This document shows, piece by piece, positions 30,654-39,971 of a DNA stretch of 40,936 nt (its first letter is position 1; each line of letters opens with the position of its first letter). The DNA comes from Terriglobia bacterium. GTDB taxonomy: Bacteria; Acidobacteriota; Terriglobia; Bryobacterales; UBA6623. The position numbers and the translations under genes were made by a program. The notes below the pieces were generated by a model. The model was not told the DNA's origin, did not search any database, and saw nothing but the letters and a program-made list of their open reading frames with translations. Location: NCBI GenBank assembly GCA_009841225.1, contig VXMF01000001.1:1-40936 (forward strand), read 5' to 3'.

Positions 30654-32597
30654 ATGTCAAGCATCGCAGTCACTCTGCCCGACGGCAATCAAATGCAGGT
30701 CGAGGCGGGCACGACCGCTCTAGCGGTAGCCGAGCAGATCAGCCCGGGACTGGCGCGCGCCGCGCTGGTCGCCGAGATTGATGGCGAACTGGCAGACCTG
30801 AACACTGCGCTACAGCAAGACTCCGCGATCCGCTTCCTGACTGATCGCGACGACGAGGCGCTGGATGTGTACCGCCATTCGGCGGCGCACCTGCTGGCGG
30901 CGGCAACCTTGGAACTCTACCCGGAGACCAAGCTGGGCGTCGGCCCGCCAACCGACCAAGGCTTCTTCTACGACATGTATCGGGAGACGCCGTTCACTCC
31001 CGATGACCTCGAAAAGATCGAGGCCCGCATGGGCGACATCGTCAAGCGGAATCCCAAGAACGAACGCGTCTGGATACCGCGCGACGAAGCCCTCGCCGAG
31101 TACGAGAAGCAAGGCGAGTTCATGAAATGCGAGCTGATCGAGGACAAGACCGACGAGCCCCGCGTTTCCGTTTACAGGACCGGAGACCTGTTCTCCGACT
31201 TCTGCCGCGGCCCCCACATCCCGTCCATGGGCCGGATCAAGGCGTTCAAGCTGCTGTCGGTCGCCGGGGCGTACTGGAAGGGCGACGAGAAGCGCGAGCG
31301 CCTGCAGCGCGTCTACGGCACGGCGTTCTTTTCCAAGAAGGCGCTCTCAGCCCACCTGAACCGGCTTGAGGAAGCCAAGCGGCGGGACCACCGCAAGCTA
31401 GGCAAGGAGCTGGACCTGTTCAGCATCCAAGATCTCGCCGGGCCGGGCCTGATCTTCTGGCATCCCAAGGGCGGCACGATTCGGCGGGTGATGGAAGACT
31501 GGCTGCGGGACCAGCTCGTCGCGCGCGGATACGGGCTCGTGTCGACGCCGCACGTCGCGCGCCACGGCTTGTGGGAGACGTCGGGGCACTCCGAGTTCTA
31601 TCAGGACGACATGTTCAAGCCCATGGAGCTGGACGACTCTCTCTACCAGCTCAAGCCGATGAACTGTCCGTTCCACATCCTCATCTACAAGAACGCGCTG
31701 CGCAGCTACCGAGACCTGCCGGTGAGGCTGGCAGAGATGGGGACCGTTTACCGGTACGAACGCTCAGGCGTGATGCACGGCCTGCTGCGCGTGCGCGGCT
31801 TCACACAGGACGACGCGCACATCTTCTGCACTCCGGACCAAGTCGAGGCCGAGGTGATCGGCTGCGTGGACCTGGCCATGGAGGTTCTGCGCGTCTTCGG
31901 CTTTGCCGACTTCACCGTGGAGCTGTCGACCTGGGACGGCGGCATCAGCAAGAAGTATGCCGGCACGCCCGACGAATGGAAGCTGGCAGAAGACAGCCTC
32001 TTCGAAGCGCTCCGCAAGCGCGAGATCGAGGCGAAAGTGATGCCGGACGAGGCCGCCTTCTACGGTCCGAAGATCGACATCAAGATGGTCGATGCGATCG
32101 GGCGCTCGTGGCAGCTGTCCACCATCCAATTCGACTTCAACCTGCCGCGCCGCTTCGAACTGGAATACGTCGGCCCTGACGGGCAGGCCCACCAGCCCAT
32201 GATGGTGCATCGCGCGCTGTGGGGCTCGGTCGAGCGCTTCTTCGGCGTGTTGATCGAACACTACGCCGGCGCGTTCCCGCTATGGTTGGCGCCGGTACAG
32301 GCCATCGTCTTGCCGATCACTGACAACCAGATCGCCTACGCAGATGCGGTGGCCGACGAGTTGCGGAGCGGGGGCCTGCGCATCGAGGTCGATCGTCGCA
32401 GCGAGAAGATCGGCTTCAAGATCCGCGAGGCCCAATTGCAGAAGGTCCCCTACATGCTGGTTGTTGGCCAGCGCGAGGCCGACAGCGGACAAGTGGCGGT
32501 GCGCCACCGCCGCAAGGGCGACACCGGCACTCGCACGCCGGCCGAATTCCTTGCCGACGTCCGCCCTCTGATCGAATCGCGAGCGGCGAACGCTTGA
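30654..32597 (+). CDS. thrS: Threonyl-tRNA synthetase
   Basis: A 647-residue class II synthetase that charges tRNA-Thr. Domains in order: TGS (residues 1-62), editing domain with HSAAHLL and the zinc-like SDFCRGPH (about 65-225), catalytic core from about 240 with motif 2 VYRYERSGVMHGLLRVRGFTQDDAHIFC, the zinc Cys in MNCPFHI, motif 3 near RALWGSVERFFGVLIEH, and the C-terminal anticodon-binding domain from about 545. All parts are complete. It follows two decayed toxin-antitoxin genes and is not obviously in an operon; infC and rpmI, often next to it, are absent. Confidence 0.97.
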   Translation: MSSIAVTLPDGNQMQVEAGTTALAVAEQISPGLARAALVAEIDGELADLNTALQQDSAIRFLTDRDDEALDVYRHSAAHLLAAATLELYPETKLGVGPPTDQGFFYDMYRETPFTPDDLEKIEARMGDIVKRNPKNERVWIPRDEALAEYEKQGEFMKCELIEDKTDEPRVSVYRTGDLFSDFCRGPHIPSMGRIKAFKLLSVAGAYWKGDEKRERLQRVYGTAFFSKKALSAHLNRLEEAKRRDHRKLGKELDLFSIQDLAGPGLIFWHPKGGTIRRVMEDWLRDQLVARGYGLVSTPHVARHGLWETSGHSEFYQDDMFKPMELDDSLYQLKPMNCPFHILIYKNALRSYRDLPVRLAEMGTVYRYERSGVMHGLLRVRGFTQDDAHIFCTPDQVEAEVIGCVDLAMEVLRVFGFADFTVELSTWDGGISKKYAGTPDEWKLAEDSLFEALRKREIEAKVMPDEAAFYGPKIDIKMVDAIGRSWQLSTIQFDFNLPRRFELEYVGPDGQAHQPMMVHRALWGSVERFFGVLIEHYAGAFPLWLAPVQAIVLPITDNQIAYADAVADELRSGGLRIEVDRRSEKIGFKIREAQLQKVPYMLVVGQREADSGQVAVRHRRKGDTGTRTPAEFLADVRPLIESRAANA

Positions 32598-32748
32598 CCG
32601 CGCCGCGACCGCACGGAAAGCGCCCCGAGCAGAGTCGACCGGATCCCAGGCAAGGGTCCGAAGCCGAGCGAGCGCTGCCGCTGCGCTGCGGACGTTGACG
32701 CCCGGAAGCTGTGCCATACTCAGGATTCGAGCCGTTTCCGCTTGCGCT

Positions 32749-34500
32749 ATGCGAGGCCTGTCGTTGCTGCCGCTCTGCTTGGCGGCCCTGCTGCCCGGAA
32801 CGCTCCGCGCCCAAGGCGTCGCTAGCTCCAATGCCCAGCCCGTAAGGGCGCTGCAAGCTTCTGGGCTTCCTTGGCACGCGAGCTTCAGCGACGCGGCCGG
32901 AGAACTGGGCCTCGACCTGGAGTTCACCTACGGCGGAACTGAGGCGAAGCGCTACATCATCGAGTCCAACGGCTCCGGGCTGGCATTGGTCGACTACGAC
33001 GGCGACTCGAGGCTGGACGCCTTCTTGGTCAACGGCTCGCGCCTGGAGGGGTTCTCCGATGGGGACGCCCCCTCGAACCGCCTTTATCGCAATGCCGGAG
33101 AGGATGGTTTCGAAGACGTGACCGCCTCCAGCGGGCTGGGGCGCTCGGGCTGGGGCAGCGCGGTATGCGCCGGCGATTTTGACAACAGCGGGACCACCGA
33201 TCTGTTCGTGGCCTATTGGGGCCCCGACGCCCTGTACCGCAACAATGGCGACGGCACCTTCTCGGAGATCGCGGCCGAAACGGGCGTGGCGGGACTGCCG
33301 CAGCAGTGGAGTTCGGGTTGCACCTTCGTGGACTACGACCGCGACGGCCTGCTCGACTTGCTGGTCACGCAGTACCAGCAATTTGACCTCGAGACCGCCC
33401 CCCCGCCGGGCAAGACTTCGAACTGCGAGTGGAAGGGGATGCCGGTCTATTGCGGGCCGCGCGGCCTGCCGTTCGGCAACGTCACTCTCTACCGCAACCT
33501 CGGCGACGGCCAATTCGAGGATGTCAGCGAGTCGTCCGGGGTACGCGATGTGCGGGACTACTACGCCTTCACCGCGGCAGCGGCGGACTTTGACGGGGAC
33601 GGCTGGCAGGACATCTACATCGCCTGTGATTCCACGCCCAGCATCCTGTTCCTCAACAACGGCGACGGCACTTTCACCGACTACGCCACCGAGGCCGGTG
33701 TGGCCTTTAACGAGCACGGGTTCGAGCAGGGCGGAATGGGCGTGGGCGTCGGCGATTTCGACGGGGACGGCTGGCTCGATCTGGTGAAGACGAATTTCGC
33801 CGACGACTATCCCAACCTCTACCGCAACAACGAGGGCCTGTACTTCGAGGACATCTGCGTCCGCGCCGGGCTCGCCTCTAATCCGCAATACGTCGGATGG
33901 GGCGTGGAATTCGTCGACCTGGACAACGACGGCTGGCAGGACATCTTCCAGGTCAACGGGCATGTCTACCCGGAACTCGACCACCAGACCAAGATCTCCG
34001 AGACGTTCGTGCAGTCGAATCTGGTGTACCGCAATCTTGCCGGGGAGCGCTTTGAGGACGTGACGGCCCTCGCTGGCCCGGGGCTAGCCCAGATCCGGTC
34101 CAGCCGAGGCGCCGCCTTCGGCGATTTCGACAATGACGGCGATCTCGACGTGCTCGTCATGAACATGTCCGCGCCGGTTTCGTTGCTGCGCAACGACCTC
34201 AGCGCCGGGCACCACTGGGTGCGCTTCAGGCTCCAAGGCACTCGCTCCAACCATTCGGCGATCGGCGCGCTCGTCACCATCAAGGCCGGGGAGAGCAGCC
34301 AAAGCCGTGCCGTGATGAGCCAGTCGAGCTATGTCTCCCACAACGATCTGCGCGTTCACTTCGGGCTGGGGCAAGCAGCCACGGTCGACTCGATTCTCGT
34401 GCGCTGGCCCACCGGGGCAGAAGAGACGTTTCCGGGAGTAGAGGCCGATGCCGACTGGCTGCTCGTCGAAGGCTCCGGCGCGGCCAAGGCTCAGCCATGA
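32749..34500 (+). CDS. Exported FG-GAP/VCBS and ASPIC/UnbV (CRTAC1-like) protein
   Basis: About 583 residues from ATG 32749, chosen because a signal peptide follows at once (LSLLPLCLAALLPGTLRAQ). The body is a beta-propeller of at least seven FG-GAP-like calcium-binding repeats of the DxDxDG type: DYDGDSRLDAFLVNG, DFDNSGTTDLFVAYWG, DYDRDGLLDLLVTQY, DFDGDGWQDIYIACDS, DFDGDGWLDLVKTNF, DLDNDGWQDIFQVNG and DFDNDGDLDVLVMNM. The last 100 residues are an ASPIC/UnbV domain with SQSSYVSHNDLRVHFGLG and ILVRWPTG. Such proteins are abundant in Acidobacteriota and Planctomycetota. Function is unknown; adhesion or ligand binding is likely. It overlaps the next gene by four bases. Confidence 0.92.
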   Translation: MRGLSLLPLCLAALLPGTLRAQGVASSNAQPVRALQASGLPWHASFSDAAGELGLDLEFTYGGTEAKRYIIESNGSGLALVDYDGDSRLDAFLVNGSRLEGFSDGDAPSNRLYRNAGEDGFEDVTASSGLGRSGWGSAVCAGDFDNSGTTDLFVAYWGPDALYRNNGDGTFSEIAAETGVAGLPQQWSSGCTFVDYDRDGLLDLLVTQYQQFDLETAPPPGKTSNCEWKGMPVYCGPRGLPFGNVTLYRNLGDGQFEDVSESSGVRDVRDYYAFTAAAADFDGDGWQDIYIACDSTPSILFLNNGDGTFTDYATEAGVAFNEHGFEQGGMGVGVGDFDGDGWLDLVKTNFADDYPNLYRNNEGLYFEDICVRAGLASNPQYVGWGVEFVDLDNDGWQDIFQVNGHVYPELDHQTKISETFVQSNLVYRNLAGERFEDVTALAGPGLAQIRSSRGAAFGDFDNDGDLDVLVMNMSAPVSLLRNDLSAGHHWVRFRLQGTRSNHSAIGALVTIKAGESSQSRAVMSQSSYVSHNDLRVHFGLGQAATVDSILVRWPTGAEETFPGVEADADWLLVEGSGAAKAQP

Positions 34501-35564
34501 CACGCGCCTGGCCCCGAAAAGCAGATCGCTACTCGGTTGCAGTGCTAGCGGGGATTCTCGCAGCGGCCGCTCCGGTCGCCGCCCTAGCGCAAGCCAGTGA
34601 CGCGGCCGCACTCACAGACCGCGGCCTCGCCCTCGCTCAAGGCGGCCAGCCACAGGAGGCGGCCAAGCTCTGGCGGCAAGCGCTAGAGGCGTCGCCGGAC
34701 TACTTTCCCGCGCTGTTCAATCTCGGCTACATGCACTTCTCGGCAGGCCAGTTCGAACAGGCCGCGCCATTGCTCGCGCGCGCGACGGCGGCCAACCCGG
34801 ACGACTTCAACGCCCACTACCTGCGCGGCGTGGTCGCACAGAAACTCGGACAGGGCAACGAAGCCCTGCGTGCTTGGCGGAATGCGCTCGACCTGAGACC
34901 CGACCACTTCCAGCTCATGCAGATCATGGCGGTGGAGTACGGCAAGGGCCGCTACCACCGCGAGGCGGCGGAGATCGCTGGGCGGGCGCTGCGGCTACAG
35001 CCCGGGATCGAAGACTTGCACTACATGGCGATCCACGCTCTGCGGGAAGCCGGCAACCTCAGCGAGGGCCTCGGTCTCGCAACCCAGACCGCCAAGCGAT
35101 TCCCGAACTCGGCACGCGCCAATTTCGAGCTTGCATGGCACCTGCAAAAGGACGGTCGCTTTGACGAGGCGCTGCCGCTAATCCGCCGGGCTATGGAGCT
35201 CGACCCGAGCTACGAGGAGCCGCACTTCTTCTACGGAGATTGGCTAGTCAAGCAGGCTCGCCACGGGGATGCTCTGGTACCGCTGCAACGGGCGATCGAA
35301 CTTCGAGCCGACTACATGCCCGCCCGCATTGCCCTGGCTCGCGCACACATCGGCCTGAAGGACTGGGAAGCAGCTCTCGACGCCCTCGATGCTGCGGTGC
35401 AGCTAGAACCGCGCCATCCGCAGCCGCACCTGCTGCTCTCACAAGTGCATTTCCGGCTGCGCGATCGTGCCAAGGCGCGCGAGGAAAAGGAACTGTCTCT
35501 AAAGCTGCGGCGCCAGAACCCGGCCTTTCTCGAAGCCGTGCAGTCGCGGCCGTTTCCCGACTAG
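34497..35564 (+). CDS. Exported TPR protein coupled to the FG-GAP protein
   Basis: A 355-residue protein with an N-terminal signal-like segment (VAVLAGILAAAAPVAALAQ) and about eight TPR motifs, for example AKLWRQALEASPDYFPALFNLGYMHFSAGQFEQAAPLLARATAANPDD. The ATG at 34497 overlaps the upstream stop in an ATGA arrangement, so the two proteins are probably made together and may work together outside the inner membrane (inference). The partner, ligand and role are unknown. The C-terminus ends in a short basic helix after the last repeat. Confidence 0.87.
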   Translation: MTRAWPRKADRYSVAVLAGILAAAAPVAALAQASDAAALTDRGLALAQGGQPQEAAKLWRQALEASPDYFPALFNLGYMHFSAGQFEQAAPLLARATAANPDDFNAHYLRGVVAQKLGQGNEALRAWRNALDLRPDHFQLMQIMAVEYGKGRYHREAAEIAGRALRLQPGIEDLHYMAIHALREAGNLSEGLGLATQTAKRFPNSARANFELAWHLQKDGRFDEALPLIRRAMELDPSYEEPHFFYGDWLVKQARHGDALVPLQRAIELRADYMPARIALARAHIGLKDWEAALDALDAAVQLEPRHPQPHLLLSQVHFRLRDRAKAREEKELSLKLRRQNPAFLEAVQSRPFPD

Positions 35565-35573
35565 CGCGGCCGC

Positions 35574-36476
35574 TCAGGCTCGCCCGTACTTCGCGGCCAG
35601 CTCCCGCAGTCGGGCAAGGTGGCGCGGCACCGCCGTGAAAGGATCCTCGGCCGCCTCGTATTCCAACGCCAAGTAGCCGCGGTAACCCGCGTCGGCAAAC
35701 ATCCGGACGATGCGATCCCAGTCCGAGGGCGTGTGGTTGCCGTCTTCGTCCCTGATGTCGACCTTGAATTGCGAGTTCACGGCGTAGGGCAGGCACATCT
35801 CGATCTGCCGGTACGGATCGCTGCGGAAATTCCCGGTGTCGAGATTGATGCCCACGTTCGGATGGTCGGTGGCGCGCACGATCTGGATGATGCGCTCGGC
35901 CCGCGCGGTGATGCCCCCGTGGTTCTCCAATCCGAGCACGACTCCCTTGCCGGCCGCGTAGTCTCCCGCGCGCTTGAGGATCTCCGCCACCCACTTCGCG
36001 GCCTCGTCCTCCGAACTGCCCTGCGGCACGTTGCCGCCAAACACGCGGATGTGGCTCGATCCGAGCTCGTGCGAGACATCCACCCAGTGCCGCAACCACG
36101 CCACTTCCCTGTCCTGGGCGCGCGCATCGGGGCGGCAGAGATCGGTGCGGATCGCGATGCTCGGCAGTTCGACCGCGGCAAGGTAGGCCTTGCGGCGGAA
36201 CGCGGCGAGAAACCCGTCCAAGCCCTCGCGGGGAAACCAATACACGGTCGAATCGATGCCATCGATTCCGTGCTCGACCGCGAGGTCGACCAAGTCCAAA
36301 TAGCTCAGCGACCCGTCTCCGAGTGCCTTCCGGAACGAATAGGCGCAGATCGCAGTCTTGAGCCGCGGATCCCCGCCGTCCGCTCGCGGAGTGCCGCCGA
36401 CCGCGACGGAAGGCAGCAAAGCCAGCGAGCCAAGCGCTTCACGTCTCGAGAACATGTGTCGATTCCAGCTGTGCAT
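35574..36476 (-). CDS. Tat-exported sugar phosphate isomerase/epimerase-like TIM-barrel protein
   Basis: About 300 residues of the xylose isomerase-like TIM-barrel family. The N-terminus is a Tat-like signal (FSRREALGSLALLPSVAVGG). Barrel motifs: GIDGIDSTVYWFPREG, SHIRVFGGN, VLGLENHGG with the metal Glu, NVGINLDTGNFR with the metal Asp, KVDIRDEDGNHTPSDW, and a closing GYLALEYEAAEDP with the last Glu. These are the four metal-ligand positions expected. ATG 36476 is chosen because a TACGCT box lies just before it; ATG 36455 would also give the Tat signal. It converges with the TPR gene and diverges from the cytochrome-type gene. Confidence 0.86.
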   Translation of the reverse strand: MHSWNRHMFSRREALGSLALLPSVAVGGTPRADGGDPRLKTAICAYSFRKALGDGSLSYLDLVDLAVEHGIDGIDSTVYWFPREGLDGFLAAFRRKAYLAAVELPSIAIRTDLCRPDARAQDREVAWLRHWVDVSHELGSSHIRVFGGNVPQGSSEDEAAKWVAEILKRAGDYAAGKGVVLGLENHGGITARAERIIQIVRATDHPNVGINLDTGNFRSDPYRQIEMCLPYAVNSQFKVDIRDEDGNHTPSDWDRIVRMFADAGYRGYLALEYEAAEDPFTAVPRHLARLRELAAKYGRA

Positions 36477-36484
36477 TTCGTTCT

Positions 36485-36490
36485 AGCGTA
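36485..36490 (-). promoter_or_regulatory. Putative -10 box (TACGCT), near-leaderless
   Basis: TACGCT predicts +1 near 36478, two bases before ATG 36476. Confidence 0.35.
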
Positions 36491-36615
36491 GTCGAAATCT
36501 TGTGTGCGGACGATAATTCCTTGGCTACCGCGCCCATGCGTGCAAGAACTCCACTGACAGCCAGCGTGGGAACTGGATACGCTAGTCAAGGCTGGCTCTC
36601 GCCAGTAACTGACAC

Positions 36616-39600
36616 ATGCGGATTGGGTCGCGGTTGCTCGCCCTCGGCGGGGCATGGGCGTTGGCGCTGCTTGGGGCGGCGCAAGCCGAGAGTGGTGCCT
36701 CGATCGACCGTACCAGCTCGCTAGCGCAACTTTCTGAGCGTTTTCGGGCGGAAGTCTATCCCTTGCTAGTCCGGAGCGCCAATGGCTGCCAGATATGCCA
36801 CAACGCACGGGCTTCGCAGGCGTTTCAGGTTCTCGATTCGCCCGGGGCTACGTTCAGCCTGTTGCTGGAACGGGGACTGCTTGACGCCACGGACCCAATG
36901 GCGATTCCGAGCCGCCTCACGAGCCAAGACCCAGACTTGCGCATGCCGAAGACAGGAGCGCTGGAAGGCTCCGAAGTCGAGGATATCGTCCGATTTGCAA
37001 CTGATCTGGCTGCAAGCGTCGGGGGTGATGGACCCAATCTGACAGATCCTCATGACGAGCGGTTCCCCGATAGCCTGCTACTCCCGTACGACGGTGAGGA
37101 TCAGTCCGACCGGGCGCAGCGGCGAATGAGCTATTTCCAGCTGAGGCGGTCCTTTCAGACCCTGTTCGGCTCCGAATGGCTCGCTGCGTCCGGCAGTGAT
37201 CCGTTCAGCAACAAGGCTCAAGCGCTTGGCGGAGCGGACTTCCGCGGCAGTTTCGACCAGACCCGCACGATGACTGCGAGCTATGTCGCCGCTCTGCAAG
37301 AAATCGCGCGGGAGGTGGCGCGGCGCTTCGTTTCCGCACCGAGGGAGAACCTGTTCGAAGGATTCAATCCAGACATCTTTGTTGACCGTTCCCGGAAGGC
37401 GGCCGACCGCAACGTGCGGACACTCTACAAGCGGATTCTGTTCGCCGAGCCCTCCCAGTCTGAAATCGACCGGGCCTTGGGCTTGGTGCGAGACTTGCAG
37501 GCGCGGGCCGAGGATCGCAGGGCTGTCCGCTTCACTCTCGATGTGAAGGATCCGGGCGGGCGTCGGGATACGCAGCAGGTCGACGTTGCCCTGAAGGCCG
37601 CCAAGGCTTCCGTGTCTCGATACCTGATTGACCAGACCACAGGGCAGGACGACGGCCCCTGGGTTCGTATCGGCGATCGCCCGTTCAGGTTCGAGTCCGC
37701 GAATCCTGATCACTTCGTTCGCTTGGTGTCCCGTCCGGGAAACCACGTCACGGTCTTTGATGCGGTTAGATTCGTCCGCATTCGGGACGGTAACGAATCG
37801 AGCCAGTCAGTCGTTCTAGACAACCTCGACCCCGAATGCACCTTCTCCGGCGAGTGGGAACCAGTGGCGAAGGACGGCGAGCGCAGCCGTGCGGGGGACC
37901 CGAAGAAGAAGTACGAAATGGATCTCGATGTGATCGGAACCAACCATCTCGAACGGCGCGACGTCGACAACCGGCTGGGATCCGCAACTGTCGCCCTGCG
38001 AATTCCCGAAGACGGCGAGTACAACGTGTACCTGGGCTGGCCGAGGATCCCGCGGGCGGCAACCTCGGCGCTGGTTGAAATCCATTCGGCAAACACAGCT
38101 GCCGTCCCCGACATCGACGACAGCCGACGGTCCACGGGCTTTGCAACTACGTATCTGGATCAGACCGAGAGCACCCTCGACGAGAGTGGTGAGACGCAGT
38201 GGGAGACGATCCTGCGAGAGGTGCTGCTGGAAGGGCCAGACGACTATGTCGAGGTCAGCAACAGTGGGGTGGATTCGGCATCGAAGGTCATCGTTGCCGA
38301 CGCCGTGAAATTCGTGCCGCTAGGCGGAGGGCAGGAAATCGTTGTAGACAACGATTCGGCAGATGCCTTCGAGGCATCCGAAGGCTGGGCCCCCGACAAG
38401 CTAGTGCGCAACCTGCCCGGCCGCGGCAAGATGTTCGGCGAGGACATATTGCACTACCCTCCCTCCAAGAGCGGGGAGCCCATCAAGGATCAGGAAGTCG
38501 ATCCGGACAAGCGAGTGTGGGCCCGTTACCGGCCCGTTCGGGACGGCGAATTCCGGCCCGGATGGTACAGCGTGCATGTCTGGACGCCCGGAGGGCACAC
38601 CCATGCTGACTGGGTTCCGTTCGACGTTCATGGGAGTTCCTTCGCTCCCGTGGCTTTCGCAGAGGCGGCCCCAGCCTTCAACGTGGGCGAGACGGCGTTC
38701 CTCAATGGCACCGGCACGTATCATCCCGGGGGCGAACCGCTCTCGTTCCGTTGGAGCCATGACGCTAGCGACCTTGGATTGCGCCTCGAGGGCGCAACGA
38801 CTTCGACGCCTCGCTTCACGGTCCCTTCCCTCAAGTCCCCCCGACCGGGTTGGGCCGGGCTCATCGAGGCATTGCTGCAGCGTCCCGAGTTCGTGATGCC
38901 TCCCGACAGTCAGGACGCATCGGCAGCCCGCAGGCTCGTTCGTGTCGCGCTCGACCTAGTCGGAAGGATCCCAACAACCGACGAGTACCAGCGTTTCCTT
39001 AAGGATGGGCAGATCGAGCCCTTAGTCGACGCTTACCTGTCCTCTGACGATTTTCGGGAGTTCTTCTTCCATCGAGCTCGCGGGGTCTTCCGGTCGCGCG
39101 GCACTTCCGAGAGCGACGAGCCTGCCCGTCTCTGGACCTACATCGCGACGAACGACCTGTCCTATCGAGAGCTCTTCACCGCCGACTACACGGTCGGCTC
39201 GGACTGGGAACGCGTGGATCGCCGCCCTGTCCACGGCCCCACGGGCTTCCTGACAATGAAGGGGTACATGGAAGGCAAGCCCGGCCTTCCGAAGTTCACC
39301 TACCCGGCTCAGGTGCTCAGCTTTGCCCTAGGGGTCCAATTCGAGGTGTCAGACGCGGTCGAGGAGGCCCGCGACACGGTAGTCAGCACGACGGACCCTA
39401 GCAGCATTTGCTACTCCTGCCACAAGTTGCTAACGCCGCTAGCCCACCAGCGCGAGCGTTGGGATGTCCATGGGCACTACCGGAGCGTGGACGATGACCA
39501 CCAACCGATTGACGACAGCGACAGGGGCGTTGTTCCAGACTACCCATTCAAGGGGGAGGGCTTGAGCGCATTCGCGTCCCAAGTGATTCGCAAGGAACGC

Positions 39601-39786
39601 TTCGTGCGCACTTTCGTCAACCATCACCACGACATGCTGTTCCACCGCACGTTGCGGGTTTACCGCGACCAGCGAGACGAATACAGGGAACTCTACGACT
39701 TTGCCGTCGCCAGCGATCTGCGCATCCGGCCGCTCCTCAAGCGGATGGTTCTGATGAGGTCCGGAAGTCGGGCAGACTACCCATGA
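36616..39786 (+). CDS. Mosaic DUF1592-like c-type cytochrome protein with golvesin-like and PKD-like domains
   Basis: A 1056-residue exported protein (signal peptide to about residue 24). An N-terminal Planctomycete-type cytochrome c domain has CQICH at 58-62. Residues 75-320 hold linker and helical sequence. Then come one partial (about 322-390), one full (about 409-571) and one further (about 575-673) golvesin/Xly CBD-like beta domain, with DAVRFVRI and ADAVKFVPLG strands. A PKD-like stretch follows (about 680-740), and a C-terminal DUF1549/DUF1592/DUF1585-like region from about 760 with a second heme motif CYSCH at 932-936 and a HNVQ-like helical tail. The family is paired with DUF1501-type proteins, and such a gene follows. 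Role unknown; proposed for extracellular polymer breakdown. Confidence 0.8.
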   Translation: MRIGSRLLALGGAWALALLGAAQAESGASIDRTSSLAQLSERFRAEVYPLLVRSANGCQICHNARASQAFQVLDSPGATFSLLLERGLLDATDPMAIPSRLTSQDPDLRMPKTGALEGSEVEDIVRFATDLAASVGGDGPNLTDPHDERFPDSLLLPYDGEDQSDRAQRRMSYFQLRRSFQTLFGSEWLAASGSDPFSNKAQALGGADFRGSFDQTRTMTASYVAALQEIAREVARRFVSAPRENLFEGFNPDIFVDRSRKAADRNVRTLYKRILFAEPSQSEIDRALGLVRDLQARAEDRRAVRFTLDVKDPGGRRDTQQVDVALKAAKASVSRYLIDQTTGQDDGPWVRIGDRPFRFESANPDHFVRLVSRPGNHVTVFDAVRFVRIRDGNESSQSVVLDNLDPECTFSGEWEPVAKDGERSRAGDPKKKYEMDLDVIGTNHLERRDVDNRLGSATVALRIPEDGEYNVYLGWPRIPRAATSALVEIHSANTAAVPDIDDSRRSTGFATTYLDQTESTLDESGETQWETILREVLLEGPDDYVEVSNSGVDSASKVIVADAVKFVPLGGGQEIVVDNDSADAFEASEGWAPDKLVRNLPGRGKMFGEDILHYPPSKSGEPIKDQEVDPDKRVWARYRPVRDGEFRPGWYSVHVWTPGGHTHADWVPFDVHGSSFAPVAFAEAAPAFNVGETAFLNGTGTYHPGGEPLSFRWSHDASDLGLRLEGATTSTPRFTVPSLKSPRPGWAGLIEALLQRPEFVMPPDSQDASAARRLVRVALDLVGRIPTTDEYQRFLKDGQIEPLVDAYLSSDDFREFFFHRARGVFRSRGTSESDEPARLWTYIATNDLSYRELFTADYTVGSDWERVDRRPVHGPTGFLTMKGYMEGKPGLPKFTYPAQVLSFALGVQFEVSDAVEEARDTVVSTTDPSSICYSCHKLLTPLAHQRERWDVHGHYRSVDDDHQPIDDSDRGVVPDYPFKGEGLSAFASQVIRKERFVRTFVNHHHDMLFHRTLRVYRDQRDEYRELYDFAVASDLRIRPLLKRMVLMRSGSRADYP

Positions 39787-39927
39787 TCGCCCTCTCAAGC
39801 GGCCGTCGAAGCTCGAGGCTGGCCCGATCGCGTGCCGTAACCGCGAGAATGACATTGAGCAGCCTCCGACGCCATTCCCGAGCCACTCGATCAGCCCGCC
39901 TCGCTTGAGCGAGAGGAAAACCCAGCC

Positions 39928-39933
39928 TATAAT
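39928..39933 (+). promoter_or_regulatory. -10 box (TATAAT) of the DUF1501-like gene
   Basis: TATAAT predicts +1 near 39940; a 32-nt leader carries GGAAGGG at 39962-39968 before ATG 39972. This is a conventional leadered promoter, in contrast to most others in the window. Confidence 0.55.
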
Positions 39934-39971
39934 CGAACCGACGAGAAGCGTCGTTGAGATCGGAAGGGACG

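Noticed and set aside
30654..32597. T-box control of thrS
   Set aside because: The predicted leader is only about 41 nt, too short for a T-box.
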